A stretch of 46,224 bases of DNA. Source: SZUA-152 sp964401355 (GTDB lineage: Bacteria; Pseudomonadota; Gammaproteobacteria; SZUA-152). A model generated the notes under the pieces. It saw only the letters and a program-made list of their open reading frames with translations. It searched no databases and was not told the DNA's origin. Position numbers and translations under genes: made by a program. The stretch is taken from positions 1 to 46,224 of the forward strand of contig CAYNYJ010000022.1 in the NCBI GenBank assembly GCA_964401355.1. The letters are read 5' to 3'. Positions 26,898 to 35,911 of this stretch are shown here, piece by piece; positions within the stretch are counted from its first letter, which is position 1, and every line of letters starts with the position of its first letter.

Positions 26898-28931
26898 ATG
26901 ATTCCAGAAATCGGACATTTTGCGCTCATCATGGCGCTGTGTGTTGCCACGTTGCAGGGAGTGGTTTCTATTGCTGGGGCACAGATGGGCGTGCGTTCCT
27001 GGATGGAGATGGCACGACCTGCGGCGCAGGTACAGTTTATTTTTATCGTGGTGGCCTATGGTTGCCTAACGTATTCTTTTATCGTTCATGATTTCTCGGT
27101 AGAGTATGTTGCCTCGGTTTCTAACTCCATGTTGCCGCTAGAGTTTCGTATTGCAGCGGTGTGGGGTGGGCATGAAGGCTCGTTGTTGTTGTGGGCCTTG
27201 ATACTGGGTGTCTGGACCTTAGCGGTGGCGCGCTTCTCGCGTAATCTGCCACTGGAAATGGTGTCGCGTGTGATCGGTGTGATGGGGCTGATCTCAGTGG
27301 GCTTCATCATGTTCATGTTGTTTACCTCGAATCCTTTTGATCGTTTGTTACCGGCGCTGCTGGATGGCGGTGATCTCAATCCGTTGTTACAAGATTTTGG
27401 TTTGATTATTCATCCACCGATGTTGTACATCGGTTATGTGGGTTTCTCCGTGGCCTTTGCTTTTGCCATTGCTGCCTTGTTGAGTGGTCAGATGGATGCC
27501 ACCTGGGCGCGCTGGTCGCGGCCCTGGACCACCGTGGCCTGGTTGTTCATGACCGGTGGTATTGCCCTGGGTAGTTGGTGGGCCTATTACGAATTAGGTT
27601 GGGGTGGTTGGTGGTTCTGGGATCCGGTCGAAAATGCCTCGTTTATGCCCTGGCTAGTGGGCACCGCGTTGGTGCATTCGCTGGCGGTGACGGAAAAACG
27701 CGGTGGCTTTAAGAATTGGACGGTGCTACTGGCGATCATGACCTTTTCGCTGAGTTTACTGGGAACCTTCCTGGTGCGCTCCGGGGTGCTGACCTCGGTG
27801 CATTCTTTTGCTACCGACCCTGAGCGCGGCGTTTTCATTCTGGGTTTTTTGGTGCTGGTGATCGGCAGTTCGTTGGCGCTGTTTGCCTGGCGGGCACCGA
27901 AAGTGGGAATGGGTGGTAGGTTTGAGTTGGTCTCGCGTGAAAGCTTTTTGTTGGTGAATAACGTGATGCTGGTGGTGGCTGCAGGCGCGGTGTTACTGGG
28001 CACCCTGTATCCGCTGTTGCTGGATGCGTTGGACATGGGCAAGATTTCCGTGGGCCCGCCGTACTTCGACACGGTATTCCTGCCACTGATGGTGCCGATG
28101 ATTTTCCTCATGGGGCTAGGGCCGATTGCGCGCTGGAAAAAGGCCAGCCTGCCCGATATGGCCAGTCGCATGAAGTGGGCGGCGGCGGTGAGTTTGGTGA
28201 TGGCATTGATCACCCCCTTCCTCATGGGTGAATGGTTCGCGCTCACCAGCCTGGGCTTTGCGATGTCATTCTGGATTTTCAGCAGTATTGTGGTGAATGT
28301 GAGCGAACGCCTCGCGAAAACGGCTGAGGTAAATCCCGGCATCGGGTTGCTGGCTCGGATTGTCGGCCTGCCGAAATCCTATGTTGGCATGAATGTCGCG
28401 CATATGGGTATGGCGGTGTTCATTATGGGGGTTTCCATGGTGAACACTTACGAAGTGGAAAGGGATGTGCGTATGGAGGTGGGTGATACGGTTACCATGA
28501 GTAATTACACTTTCCGCTTTGACGGTGTGACCGAGGTTGAAGGGCCAAACTATATGGCTACGCGAGGTCAGATTTTAGTGACCGTGGATGGTAAAACTGA
28601 GGTGGTGTTGTTCCCGGAAAAACGCACCTACTTTGTGCAGACCATGCCGATGACAGAAGCTGCTATTGATAGTGGTTTGTTCCGTGATCTGTATGTGTCG
28701 TTGGGTGAAGCGGTGGGTGGCGGAGCCTGGAGTGTGCGTATTTACTACAAGCCCTTTGTGAATTGGATCTGGGGGGGAGCGTTTATGATGATGGTTGGCG
28801 GTATATTTGCGGTCAGTGATCGGCGCTATCGGTTAGCCATGCGTAAGCGTAAAGATGCGGTTAAAACCGCAGCGCAGGATCAACCCACGTCTGCGCCGCC
28901 GGCTCCGGTTCAATCAACGATAAAGGAATAA
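26898..28931 (+). CDS. ccmF: CcmF, cytochrome c heme lyase subunit
   Basis: A 677-residue polytopic membrane protein. The WWD signature is at about residues 228-253 (ELGWGGWWFWDPVENASFMPW split at its centre), followed by the conserved block GTFLVRSGVLTSVHSFA. These are hallmarks of CcmF, which takes heme from CcmE and ligates it to apocytochrome held by CcmH and CcmI. Conserved histidines include IIHPPMLYIGY and ALVHSLAV. The C-terminal periplasmic domain (about residues 510-620) precedes the last membrane helix. Length matches the family (about 650). SD-like GAGG lies upstream of the ATG. Confidence 0.98.
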   Translation: MIPEIGHFALIMALCVATLQGVVSIAGAQMGVRSWMEMARPAAQVQFIFIVVAYGCLTYSFIVHDFSVEYVASVSNSMLPLEFRIAAVWGGHEGSLLLWALILGVWTLAVARFSRNLPLEMVSRVIGVMGLISVGFIMFMLFTSNPFDRLLPALLDGGDLNPLLQDFGLIIHPPMLYIGYVGFSVAFAFAIAALLSGQMDATWARWSRPWTTVAWLFMTGGIALGSWWAYYELGWGGWWFWDPVENASFMPWLVGTALVHSLAVTEKRGGFKNWTVLLAIMTFSLSLLGTFLVRSGVLTSVHSFATDPERGVFILGFLVLVIGSSLALFAWRAPKVGMGGRFELVSRESFLLVNNVMLVVAAGAVLLGTLYPLLLDALDMGKISVGPPYFDTVFLPLMVPMIFLMGLGPIARWKKASLPDMASRMKWAAAVSLVMALITPFLMGEWFALTSLGFAMSFWIFSSIVVNVSERLAKTAEVNPGIGLLARIVGLPKSYVGMNVAHMGMAVFIMGVSMVNTYEVERDVRMEVGDTVTMSNYTFRFDGVTEVEGPNYMATRGQILVTVDGKTEVVLFPEKRTYFVQTMPMTEAAIDSGLFRDLYVSLGEAVGGGAWSVRIYYKPFVNWIWGGAFMMMVGGIFAVSDRRYRLAMRKRKDAVKTAAQDQPTSAPPAPVQSTIKE

Positions 28932-28937
28932 TAAAAG

Positions 28938-29510
28938 ATGTGGCGTTACATTTTGCCCTTGCTGTTATTTTTGGGCGTGTCGGGGTTTTTGTTAAAAGGA
29001 CTGGAGCTGAAGCCGCGCGAAGTGCCATCGCCGTTTATTAATAAGCCGGCACCGACTTTTAGTCTGCAAAAGCTGCATGAGCCTGAGGCCCATTTTTCTA
29101 CGCAAGGTATGCTGGGCAAGGTATGGCTATTGAATGTGTGGGCTTCCTGGTGTGTGGCTTGTCGTGCTGAACACCCTCTGTTGGTGCAATTGTCTCGCGC
29201 TAAAATAGTGCCTATTTATGGTTTGAACTATAAAGACGTGCCGAGCGAAGCTAAAAACTGGTTGCAGCAGCTGGGCGATCCGTATGTCAGCAGTTTGATC
29301 GATTACGAAGGCAAGGTGGGCATTGATTTCGGTGTTTACGGTGTGCCAGAAACCTTTGTGATCGACAAGCAAGGCATTATTCGTCACAAGGTGATAGGTC
29401 CGGTGACGGCAGCGGCACTTGATGACTGTGTGTTGCCACTAGTGAAAAGATTACAGCAGGCCACGGTGCAGCAAGTGGTTACTCGTGACACGGTGGAGGG
29501 TTGCGCATGA
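28938..29510 (+). CDS. ccmG: CcmG/DsbE, thiol-disulfide reductant
   Basis: A 190-residue membrane-tethered thioredoxin-like protein. The N-terminal anchor (residues 4-20) is followed by the fold with active site WCVAC at residues 71-75 within WASWCVACRAEHP, and the cis-proline segment GVYGVPETFVID. CcmG keeps the CXXCH thiols reduced before heme attachment. WCVAC is a known variant of the usual WCxxC. It lies 6 bases after ccmF and overlaps ccmH by four bases. Confidence 0.96.
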   Translation: MWRYILPLLLFLGVSGFLLKGLELKPREVPSPFINKPAPTFSLQKLHEPEAHFSTQGMLGKVWLLNVWASWCVACRAEHPLLVQLSRAKIVPIYGLNYKDVPSEAKNWLQQLGDPYVSSLIDYEGKVGIDFGVYGVPETFVIDKQGIIRHKVIGPVTAAALDDCVLPLVKRLQQATVQQVVTRDTVEGCA

Positions 29511-30043
29511 TTTTGTTAAGGCTGGGGTTGTTCATGTTGTTACTCATGCTTGCTCCTTTAGTGTTTGCCAAAGAAGCGACGCCGATGGCTGTTGACCTGG
29601 AAGTAGAGGAGGTTGTCAACGAGATCGCCGCCGAATTACGTTGTCTGGTGTGCCAAAATCAAACCATTGCGGACTCAAATGCTGAACTGGCGGTGGACTT
29701 GAAAAATAAGGTACGTGAGATGGTTAAGTCGGGCCAGAGCGAGGAACAAATCGTTGATTACATGGTAGAGCGTTATGGCGATTTTATACGTTATCGTCCG
29801 CCGATGAAGTCCAGCACTGTGTTGTTGTGGGTAGGCCCCTTTGTATTATTGTTGGGAGGTTTGGCGTTATTGGGGACTAATTTACGTAAACGTAAGATCA
29901 TATTAAAAGATAGTGGAGATTTGTCTTCGGAAGAAAGTGAACGGCTTAAGACACTGCTGGATGTCGAGTCTGTGCCACGTCCGTTACAAAACTCTCTACA
30001 AAACTCTCCACAAAAGAATGAGCGTGAGGAAAATAAGTCATGA
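29507..30043 (+). CDS. ccmH: CcmH, apocytochrome thioreductase
   Basis: A 178-residue protein with a signal peptide (cleavage near VFA-KEA), a periplasmic three-helix domain containing the redox motif LRCLVCQNQ (Cys46 and Cys49), and one membrane helix near residues 105-122. CcmH reduces apocytochrome disulfides and helps CcmF and CcmI position the CXXCH site. A 45-residue polar tail follows the helix, longer than a minimal CcmH. The ATG at 29507 overlaps the ccmG stop; a TTG at 29501 is less likely. Confidence 0.96.
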   Translation: MILLRLGLFMLLLMLAPLVFAKEATPMAVDLEVEEVVNEIAAELRCLVCQNQTIADSNAELAVDLKNKVREMVKSGQSEEQIVDYMVERYGDFIRYRPPMKSSTVLLWVGPFVLLLGGLALLGTNLRKRKIILKDSGDLSSEESERLKTLLDVESVPRPLQNSLQNSPQKNEREENKS

Positions 30044-31299
30044 TGGTGTTTTGGGTGATTGCTGTGCTGTTGATCGCTGCAGCTTTATTGTTTTTATTGC
30101 CGCCGTTAATTCAAAAGGGGCAAGGCAAGGAAAGTGAAGATGTGTTTGGTCGTAGTGAATTGAACGCCACTATTTTTAAGGATCAATTGGCCGAACTTGA
30201 ACGTGATTTGTCGGTAAATGTATTGACGCAAGAACAGTATGAAATGGCGAAACACGATCTGGAACGTAATTTTTTGCAGAGCAACAATGCCGAGGTCAAT
30301 GAACCTGCTACACAAGTGGATCGTGTCATTGGCCGGTCTGCAGCAGTGGTGATTACATTATTGGTTCCGATTATGGCGGTGACTATCTACAACCAGTTAG
30401 GTTCAGGAGAGGCGGGATTATATCCGGAAAATGCGCGCCCGCAAGTACAGGCTGAGGGACACGAAGGCACTCTGGAAGAGCAGGTGCGCAAGTTGCAAGA
30501 TCACTTGCAGTCTAACCCGGATGACGGGGATGGCTGGGGAATGTTGGCTCGTTCCTATTATTTCCTCAAACAATATGGCGCGGCGGCAGAAACTTTTGCT
30601 CGCGCTTCTGCCATGCAACAGGATTCCAATGCTGAACTGCTGGCCGATTACGCTGATGCATTGGCTATGGCGAATGGTCGCAACATGGCTGGGCGTCCTT
30701 ACGAGCTGGCGAAAATGGCGCTGGAGATTGAGCCGCGTTTTGAAAAGGCCCTGTGGTTGGCCGGTACGGCGACTTATCAGGCAGCGAATTTTGAAGCGAC
30801 GTTGGAGTATTGGAAGCGGCTGCTGGAACTTTATCCCAAGGGTTCGGATAATTATATACAGATGCAACGTAATATGGCTGAGATGCAGCAAAAACTTGGC
30901 TTGCCGATGGTCGTCGAGACGCGATCTGCTGCGGCTTCATCGGCCATGAGTGGTGCCAGTATTTCCGGTGTTGTGCGTTTGGACGAGTCTTTGATGTTGG
31001 ATGCTGCGCTGGATGACACGTTGTTTATCTATGCCCGTGCGGCTAACGGTCCGCGTATGCCGTTGGCAATTGTGCGCAAGCAGGTACGGGATTTGCCTTT
31101 TGAGTTCAGACTGGATGATTCTATGGCGATGCGACCTACCATGAAGCTGTCGAATTTTCAGCAGGTGGTGGTTGGCGCGCGTATTTCCAAGAGTGGTAAT
31201 GCCATACCGCAGCCAGGTGACCTGCAAGTGGTGTCTCAGCCAATGGGTGTTGATGGCGTGACGGGGTTGGAACTTGTGATCAACGAGACAGTTAAATAG
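30040..31299 (+). CDS. ccmI: CcmI, apocytochrome chaperone with TPR domain
   Basis: A 419-residue protein with two membrane helices: one at residues 2-23 and a second near residues 103-120 (VVITLLVPIMAVTIY). Between them is a leucine-zipper-like cytoplasmic loop. TPR units follow at about residues 150-290, and a C-terminal beta domain closes the protein. CcmI binds the C-terminus of apocytochromes and presents them to the CcmF/H complex. It overlaps the ccmH stop by four bases and closes the ccm operon. With multiheme substrates of 11 sites nearby, its load may be unusually heavy; that is an inference. Confidence 0.95.
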   Translation: MMVFWVIAVLLIAAALLFLLPPLIQKGQGKESEDVFGRSELNATIFKDQLAELERDLSVNVLTQEQYEMAKHDLERNFLQSNNAEVNEPATQVDRVIGRSAAVVITLLVPIMAVTIYNQLGSGEAGLYPENARPQVQAEGHEGTLEEQVRKLQDHLQSNPDDGDGWGMLARSYYFLKQYGAAAETFARASAMQQDSNAELLADYADALAMANGRNMAGRPYELAKMALEIEPRFEKALWLAGTATYQAANFEATLEYWKRLLELYPKGSDNYIQMQRNMAEMQQKLGLPMVVETRSAAASSAMSGASISGVVRLDESLMLDAALDDTLFIYARAANGPRMPLAIVRKQVRDLPFEFRLDDSMAMRPTMKLSNFQQVVVGARISKSGNAIPQPGDLQVVSQPMGVDGVTGLELVINETVK

Positions 31300-31368
31300 T
31301 CATGATGTGCCGATGATGGTCCAGAATTGAAATCACAACGTTAAATGGATAGTTAGAAGGAGAAAACG

Positions 31369-31683
31369 ATGGATCGCACGGTCATTGTTGGTCGTTCCCT
31401 GATTTTATTATTGCTGCTGTTGTTTGCTGGAGTGGTGACGGCAGGCGACCCCATGAAGGGTCGCGCTATGTATGAGGATCGTTGCCAAGGTTGTCATGGT
31501 GCTGAAGGAATCCCCCAGGTGGCCGGTATGGCAAATTTCAAAATGGGTGAGGGGCTGATGAAGCCGGATCAGGATCTGGTGAGTCTTGTGAAGAAGGGCA
31601 AGGGAGTGATGCCTGGTTTTAAAGGCGTGCTAACGGATGCTGAGATTCTGGATGTTATTGCCCACATTCGGACCTTCTTCTGA
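31369..31683 (+). CDS. Monoheme class I cytochrome c
   Basis: A 104-residue periplasmic cytochrome. The signal peptide ends near VTAGD. One heme site, CQGCH, starts at about residue 40, and a Met in GVMPGF at about residue 83 is the likely sixth ligand, as in small c5/c551-like domains. A strong ribosome site (AGGAG) precedes the ATG, so high expression is possible. The stop overlaps the next start (TGATG), tying it to the propeller lipoprotein behind it. It is a plausible soluble electron shuttle, but no partner can be named. Confidence 0.9.
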   Translation: MDRTVIVGRSLILLLLLLFAGVVTAGDPMKGRAMYEDRCQGCHGAEGIPQVAGMANFKMGEGLMKPDQDLVSLVKKGKGVMPGFKGVLTDAEILDVIAHIRTFF

Positions 31684-32885
31684 TGCTCCTGGTTTTTGCC
31701 TGTAAAAACAATCTAGAAAGACGAGCGTTGCATCGATACTGGCCTCGTAGTGTTGTGGCTATAGCATTGCTGCTGCTTTTATTGATAACGGGTTGTTCTA
31801 ATGAAGATGACTCGGTTGCGGACAGCTCTTCATCAGCACCCGAGACAATGATGGCAACACCGACAGCGAGTCCTGCCGCAGTGCCAAAAGCTACAAGCGG
31901 TTATCGGGTTGCGGATACCTTTAACGTGGGTGAACGAGTGTTCGTGCGCTCCATGCAAGTGGACAAAAAACAGAGTCGCCTATGGGTGGGTACCAGTGTT
32001 GGGGTGATGGAAGTCGATATCGCCAGCCGCAGTTTGGTGAAGACCTATACCCGCGAACAGGGTTTGGCTAATGAATATGTGTTCGGCATACATGTCGATA
32101 ATCAGGGAAATCGTTGGTTCGGTACCAATGGGGGTGGCATTTCTCGTTACTCGGTTGAGCAAGAGTGGAAGACGTTTTTTCCTATGCATGGGCTGGCCGA
32201 CTATTGGGTGTATTCGTTTACTGAACAGACTGATGGTACGTTGTGGATCGGCACCTGGGCTGGCCTGAACAAGTTTGACCCGAAGACGGAAACGTTTACC
32301 ACGTACTTAAAAGAGCTGGTCAACGAATGGGTCTATGGACTGGATGTAGACTCGCAGCAGCGTATCTGGGTGGGTACCGAGGGTGGTGTCAACATGTACG
32401 ACGGCAAAACCTGGAAAACCTGGACACACGAAGATGGCCTCGGTGCCAGCAATGAACAAAACCTGCCGATCAGCACTAATACGGGCCTGGGGACACGTTC
32501 CCGGCATGACCTCAGCATCCTCTCCATGGATCAGCAAACCTATAATCCCAATTATGTTTTCGCATTGATGGTGGCCGAAGATGATAATGTGTGGGCAGGG
32601 ACGTGGGGGGGGGGAGTCAGCCGTTTTGATGGCAAGGTCTGGACCAACTACACCACCAAAGATGGTCTGGCAGGCAATATTGTTTACAGTGTCGCGCAGG
32701 ATGAAAAGGGTGGCATGTGGATTGGTACCAATGCCGGCCTGTCTCATTTCGATGGCAAGGTTTGGCACATGTACACCAAATCGGATGGCCTGTTGGATAA
32801 TAATATTTATGCGGTGACACCCACTGCCAATGGCCATGTCTGGGTCGGTAGTCGTTCGGGCGTGACCTTGCTGACTTCAAATTGA
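31683..32885 (+). CDS. Seven-bladed Reg_prop-type propeller lipoprotein
   Basis: A 400-residue protein with a signal peptide ending in LITGC, so lipidation is predicted at about Cys39. Seven blade motifs follow: RLWVGTSVGV, NRWFGTNGGGI, TLWIGTWAGL, RIWVGTEGGV, NVWAGTWGGGV, GMWIGTNAGL and HVWVGSRSGV. Reg_prop repeats are known mainly as periplasmic sensor domains of hybrid two-component kinases, but here there is no kinase, transmembrane or DNA-binding part. It overlaps the monoheme cytochrome gene by one base. A binding or scaffold role near that cytochrome is likely. Confidence 0.85.
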   Translation: MLLVFACKNNLERRALHRYWPRSVVAIALLLLLLITGCSNEDDSVADSSSSAPETMMATPTASPAAVPKATSGYRVADTFNVGERVFVRSMQVDKKQSRLWVGTSVGVMEVDIASRSLVKTYTREQGLANEYVFGIHVDNQGNRWFGTNGGGISRYSVEQEWKTFFPMHGLADYWVYSFTEQTDGTLWIGTWAGLNKFDPKTETFTTYLKELVNEWVYGLDVDSQQRIWVGTEGGVNMYDGKTWKTWTHEDGLGASNEQNLPISTNTGLGTRSRHDLSILSMDQQTYNPNYVFALMVAEDDNVWAGTWGGGVSRFDGKVWTNYTTKDGLAGNIVYSVAQDEKGGMWIGTNAGLSHFDGKVWHMYTKSDGLLDNNIYAVTPTANGHVWVGSRSGVTLLTSN

Positions 32886-32999
32886 GTCATTAAACGATTA
32901 AATAAAACGGACGTTTGTTAATGGCCGTAAAATAAGGTTAGGCAATGGTATTGCGTGAGTAATAACTATCAGTAGTGGCATGTTGAAATGGAGAACGTT

Positions 33000-34229
33000 G
33001 TGAATATTAGTGCAAAAGGATTGGCAGTGGCGGTGTTGGTGGTTGGCGGCTTGATTGTGACGGCCTACAATTATGGCAACAAACAGGTTGGGTCAACGGT
33101 GCCCCCGACTGCAGGCCCTTTAGGTGATGTCACACAAATGCCGCCCGGACACCCTGGTGGGCAAACAACGCCGACCGTCAATCTGTTACCTGCGCAACTG
33201 GCGAACACCGCCAAGTTTTCACATTTCCGGGTGGGTCAGCGAAATGTTAAAGGTATGCTGGCTGATGGTGACGAAGTTTGGGTGGGCACTTCGGGTGGTG
33301 TGATCCGTTATAACCTGAAGACCAATGATTACAAATTGTATGATGTGAAAAATAAAAGCCTGATTTCAAACGGCGTATTTCATGTCAGCAAAATACGCGG
33401 CAAGGTTATAGTGGGGACGTACGGCGGTGGCTTATCCATTTACACGCCGGAAACAGACCAATGGAAAAACTACAATATTCCTGATGGCTTGGCTGATCAG
33501 TTTGTTTATGATGTTGCTGAGGCAGAAAATGGCGATTATTGGATTGCTACCTGGTCGGGTGTCAATCGTGTGCCAAAAGGGGATTTTTCAGATAACTCCA
33601 AATGGGAAACCTTTACCGTTGAGAATACTGAGGGTGGTCTGCCCAATGATTGGGTGTATGGCGTCGAGATTGGCAAGAATGGTGATGTTTGGTTCGCCAC
33701 CGAAGGCGGCCTTGCCCTGTATCGGGATAAAAAATGGACGAACTGGAAACATGAAGATGGTTTGGGTGCGCCGTATGAAAAGGTAAAGGATGATATTGCA
33801 TTCAGCAATGATCCAGCCAAGACATCAAAACATCATGCCAAGCAAAAAGCTGAGCAGGGCCTAAGTGATATTAAAGTGGGCTATAACCCAAATTATATTG
33901 TCTCTTTGGTGGTCGATGATGACGGCGTGGTTTGGATGGGCACCTGGGGTGCTGGGCTTTCACGCTTTGATGGGAAGACCTGGAAGACTTACACGGTGAA
34001 AGAGGGGCTGCCCGGTAATCACGTATTCATGCTGAGTAAAAAGGCTGGTGGTGATATGTGGATTGGAACTAACAAAGGTTTGGCACGGCCGATGGCGACT
34101 GGTTTTAAAGTGATGACCAAGGCAGACGGTTTGTTTGCAGATAATGTTTTTTCGCTGGCAGAGGCCTCCGATGGCAGTTTGTGGGTGGGTAGCTTTGGTG
34201 GTGTCGCTCGCATTGTTGATTACAATTAG
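33000..34229 (+). CDS. Seven-bladed Reg_prop-type propeller, membrane-anchored
   Basis: A 409-residue paralogue of the gene at 31683. GTG 33000 is preferred because GGAG lies 6-7 bases upstream; an ATG at 32988 is also open. The N-terminal hydrophobic segment (LAVAVLVVGGLIVTAY) lacks a lipobox cysteine, so it is an uncleaved anchor or a Sec signal. A Pro/Thr-rich linker leads to seven blades: EVWVGTSGGV, KVIVGTYGGGL, DYWIATWSGV, DVWFATEGGL, VVWMGTWGAGL, DMWIGTNKGL and SLWVGSFGGV. A loop of about 40 residues, rich in Lys and His, is inserted after the fourth blade (near 33780-33870). A strong terminator follows. Confidence 0.83.
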   Translation: MNISAKGLAVAVLVVGGLIVTAYNYGNKQVGSTVPPTAGPLGDVTQMPPGHPGGQTTPTVNLLPAQLANTAKFSHFRVGQRNVKGMLADGDEVWVGTSGGVIRYNLKTNDYKLYDVKNKSLISNGVFHVSKIRGKVIVGTYGGGLSIYTPETDQWKNYNIPDGLADQFVYDVAEAENGDYWIATWSGVNRVPKGDFSDNSKWETFTVENTEGGLPNDWVYGVEIGKNGDVWFATEGGLALYRDKKWTNWKHEDGLGAPYEKVKDDIAFSNDPAKTSKHHAKQKAEQGLSDIKVGYNPNYIVSLVVDDDGVVWMGTWGAGLSRFDGKTWKTYTVKEGLPGNHVFMLSKKAGGDMWIGTNKGLARPMATGFKVMTKADGLFADNVFSLAEASDGSLWVGSFGGVARIVDYN

Positions 34230-34282
34230 TCGTGTAACCACTCGCGTGATGGCACGCGGTATTAACTTGTAGTACAACATGG

Positions 34283-34318
34283 GCCCTGCCAGGAGAACAA
34301 ACTTGGCAGGGCTTTTTT
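34283..34318 (+). terminator. Factor-independent terminator
   Basis: A perfect 9-base stem (GCCCTGCCA with TGGCAGGGC), 12-base loop and six T residues directly after the second propeller gene. It ends the 31369-34229 group and separates it from the kelch lipoprotein. Confidence 0.92.
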
Positions 34319-34354
34319 GACGGTGGTTATTAACATCAGGGAGAGGGTGCTGGA

Positions 34355-35719
34355 ATGAAATGGTTTGCTATGGTAAGCGCTGTCATCACAACAGCAGGAT
34401 TACTGACGGCCTGTTCGCCGTCAGAAGATAATGTCAGCGTGCAAAAAGCTTGGTCCTCCCAGGAGCAAATTTGGATTGCCGGATGGAAAGAAACCAGCAC
34501 TATGCATGAGCCACGCGCTGGTGCGGCGACGGTGGTACATAATAACTTCATTTATATGATAGGGGGCATAGATGGGCGTCAGTTTTTGCGCAGTACCGAG
34601 TTTGCCCCTATATTGGCTGATGGGCGAATCGGCGAATGGCAGTTAGGCGCGCGTTTAATCGAAGAACGTGGTTTTACAGAAGCCGTTATTAAAAATGGTT
34701 TTATTTTTGTTGTGGGCGGTGGCAACGGTCCGAATGGGAAGCACTTGTTGACCACGGTAGAGCGCGCCAAAATCAATGTTGATGGTAGTCTTGGGCCATG
34801 GCGACAGGAAGGGCAGCGTACTCTGTTGCCGCGCCGTTGTACCAAGCTCAGTGTGGTAGGTGATTATTTGTATTCGTTTGGTGGTTTTGGCGGCACCCTG
34901 CTCGAAAGCGTTGAATTTGCCAAAATTGGTGCTGATGGCAGCTTGGGTCCGTGGGCGATGGCCTCTGAGTCTATGACCTTGCCGCGTTACGTGAACAGCG
35001 TGAAAACGGTCAATGGTGTGACCTTTGTGATTGGTGGGCATGACCAAAACAAAGGGGTGGGTATCGCGGATGTAGAATGGGCGATGGCTCAAGATGACGG
35101 TGATATTCGAGCTTGGCAGAAAACCAGTCCGCTGATTACCGGTCGTTATGGATTGGCGTCGGCCCAGTATGGCAACACTCTTTATGCTCTGGGGGGTCTG
35201 ACGGGACTGGAATACCTGAATAGTATTGAAAAGACGCAAACATTGTCCGAGAGTGGTTTGGCAGCGTGGCAGGAGACGACCCACATGAGTGTGCCACGGG
35301 CGACGTTCAGTGCCCTGGTGCACAAGGGTCATTTCTATGTGTTGGGAGGTACTAACCGTGATGGTTACCTGCGCAGCGTGGAATATGCAGCCATCAACGC
35401 ACAGGGTGATCTGGGTTTCATGGGTACTCAGCAGGAATCTGATCGTTATCAGGAACGGCTTGAGGCCAGAAAGAAAAATGTTCCGGTGCTGCCTAATCAG
35501 GGACTCGTGAAGCAGCTTTTGCAGGCCGACATGTATACCTATATTGAAGTGTTGACTCAAGGGAAGCTGGTTTGGATAGCAGGTCCGAAGACGGAATTGC
35601 CGATAGATACGCGTATTCAATACAGCAAAGGTGTCTACATGACTAACTTTTTCAGCAAGGAGTTACAGAGACCTTTTGCCGAGGTGACTTTTGTAAGCCG
35701 CATCGAAGCTGTTCAATAG
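34355..35719 (+). CDS. Six-bladed kelch-type propeller lipoprotein
   Basis: A 454-residue protein with a signal peptide ending in LLTAC (about Cys20). Six kelch-like blades follow, each with the double-glycine motif: FIYMIGGIDG, FIFVVGGGNG, YLYSFGGFGG, VTFVIGGHDQ, TLYALGGLTG and FYVLGGTNRDG. The last 110 residues form a separate domain (from about residue 350) ending in a beta-rich region with no family I recognise. Kelch propellers usually bind proteins or carbohydrates. A ribosome site (GGGAGAGGG) precedes the ATG. It is alone between two terminators, so it has its own promoter within a short gap. Confidence 0.83.
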   Translation: MKWFAMVSAVITTAGLLTACSPSEDNVSVQKAWSSQEQIWIAGWKETSTMHEPRAGAATVVHNNFIYMIGGIDGRQFLRSTEFAPILADGRIGEWQLGARLIEERGFTEAVIKNGFIFVVGGGNGPNGKHLLTTVERAKINVDGSLGPWRQEGQRTLLPRRCTKLSVVGDYLYSFGGFGGTLLESVEFAKIGADGSLGPWAMASESMTLPRYVNSVKTVNGVTFVIGGHDQNKGVGIADVEWAMAQDDGDIRAWQKTSPLITGRYGLASAQYGNTLYALGGLTGLEYLNSIEKTQTLSESGLAAWQETTHMSVPRATFSALVHKGHFYVLGGTNRDGYLRSVEYAAINAQGDLGFMGTQQESDRYQERLEARKKNVPVLPNQGLVKQLLQADMYTYIEVLTQGKLVWIAGPKTELPIDTRIQYSKGVYMTNFFSKELQRPFAEVTFVSRIEAVQ

Positions 35720-35826
35720 TGTGAGGACAATGCCATAAACGAGCATGGTGTTCCCCAGTTTGTGTATTTGGTGCAGCTTAAAAGACACTGCTTGATGTTC
35801 GGTCGCAGTGGGTACGGTAATTAATA

Positions 35827-35860
35827 AAAAGGCCTTTCGGTTGCCACCGGAGGCCTTTTA
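35827..35860. terminator. Bidirectional terminator
   Basis: AAAAGGCCT and AGGCCTTTT form the outer stem, extended by TCGG/CCGG with one bulge, around a short loop. A and T tracts on both sides let it work for the kelch gene (plus) and the cytochrome gene that ends at 35912 (minus). Confidence 0.85.
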
Positions 35861-35911
35861 GCTTTCAGGATTGTGAATGGCTCTAAATCAACCTGCCATT
35901 TTCAGATCGAT

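Noticed and set aside
27587..28342. 251-codon minus-strand frame opposite ccmF
   Set aside because: ccmF is certain on the plus strand. The antisense frame is a by-product of its codon use.
34655..35620. 321-codon minus-strand frame opposite the kelch gene
   Set aside because: The plus strand has six clear kelch blades and a signal peptide; the antisense product is rich in His, Thr and Arg without any fold pattern.
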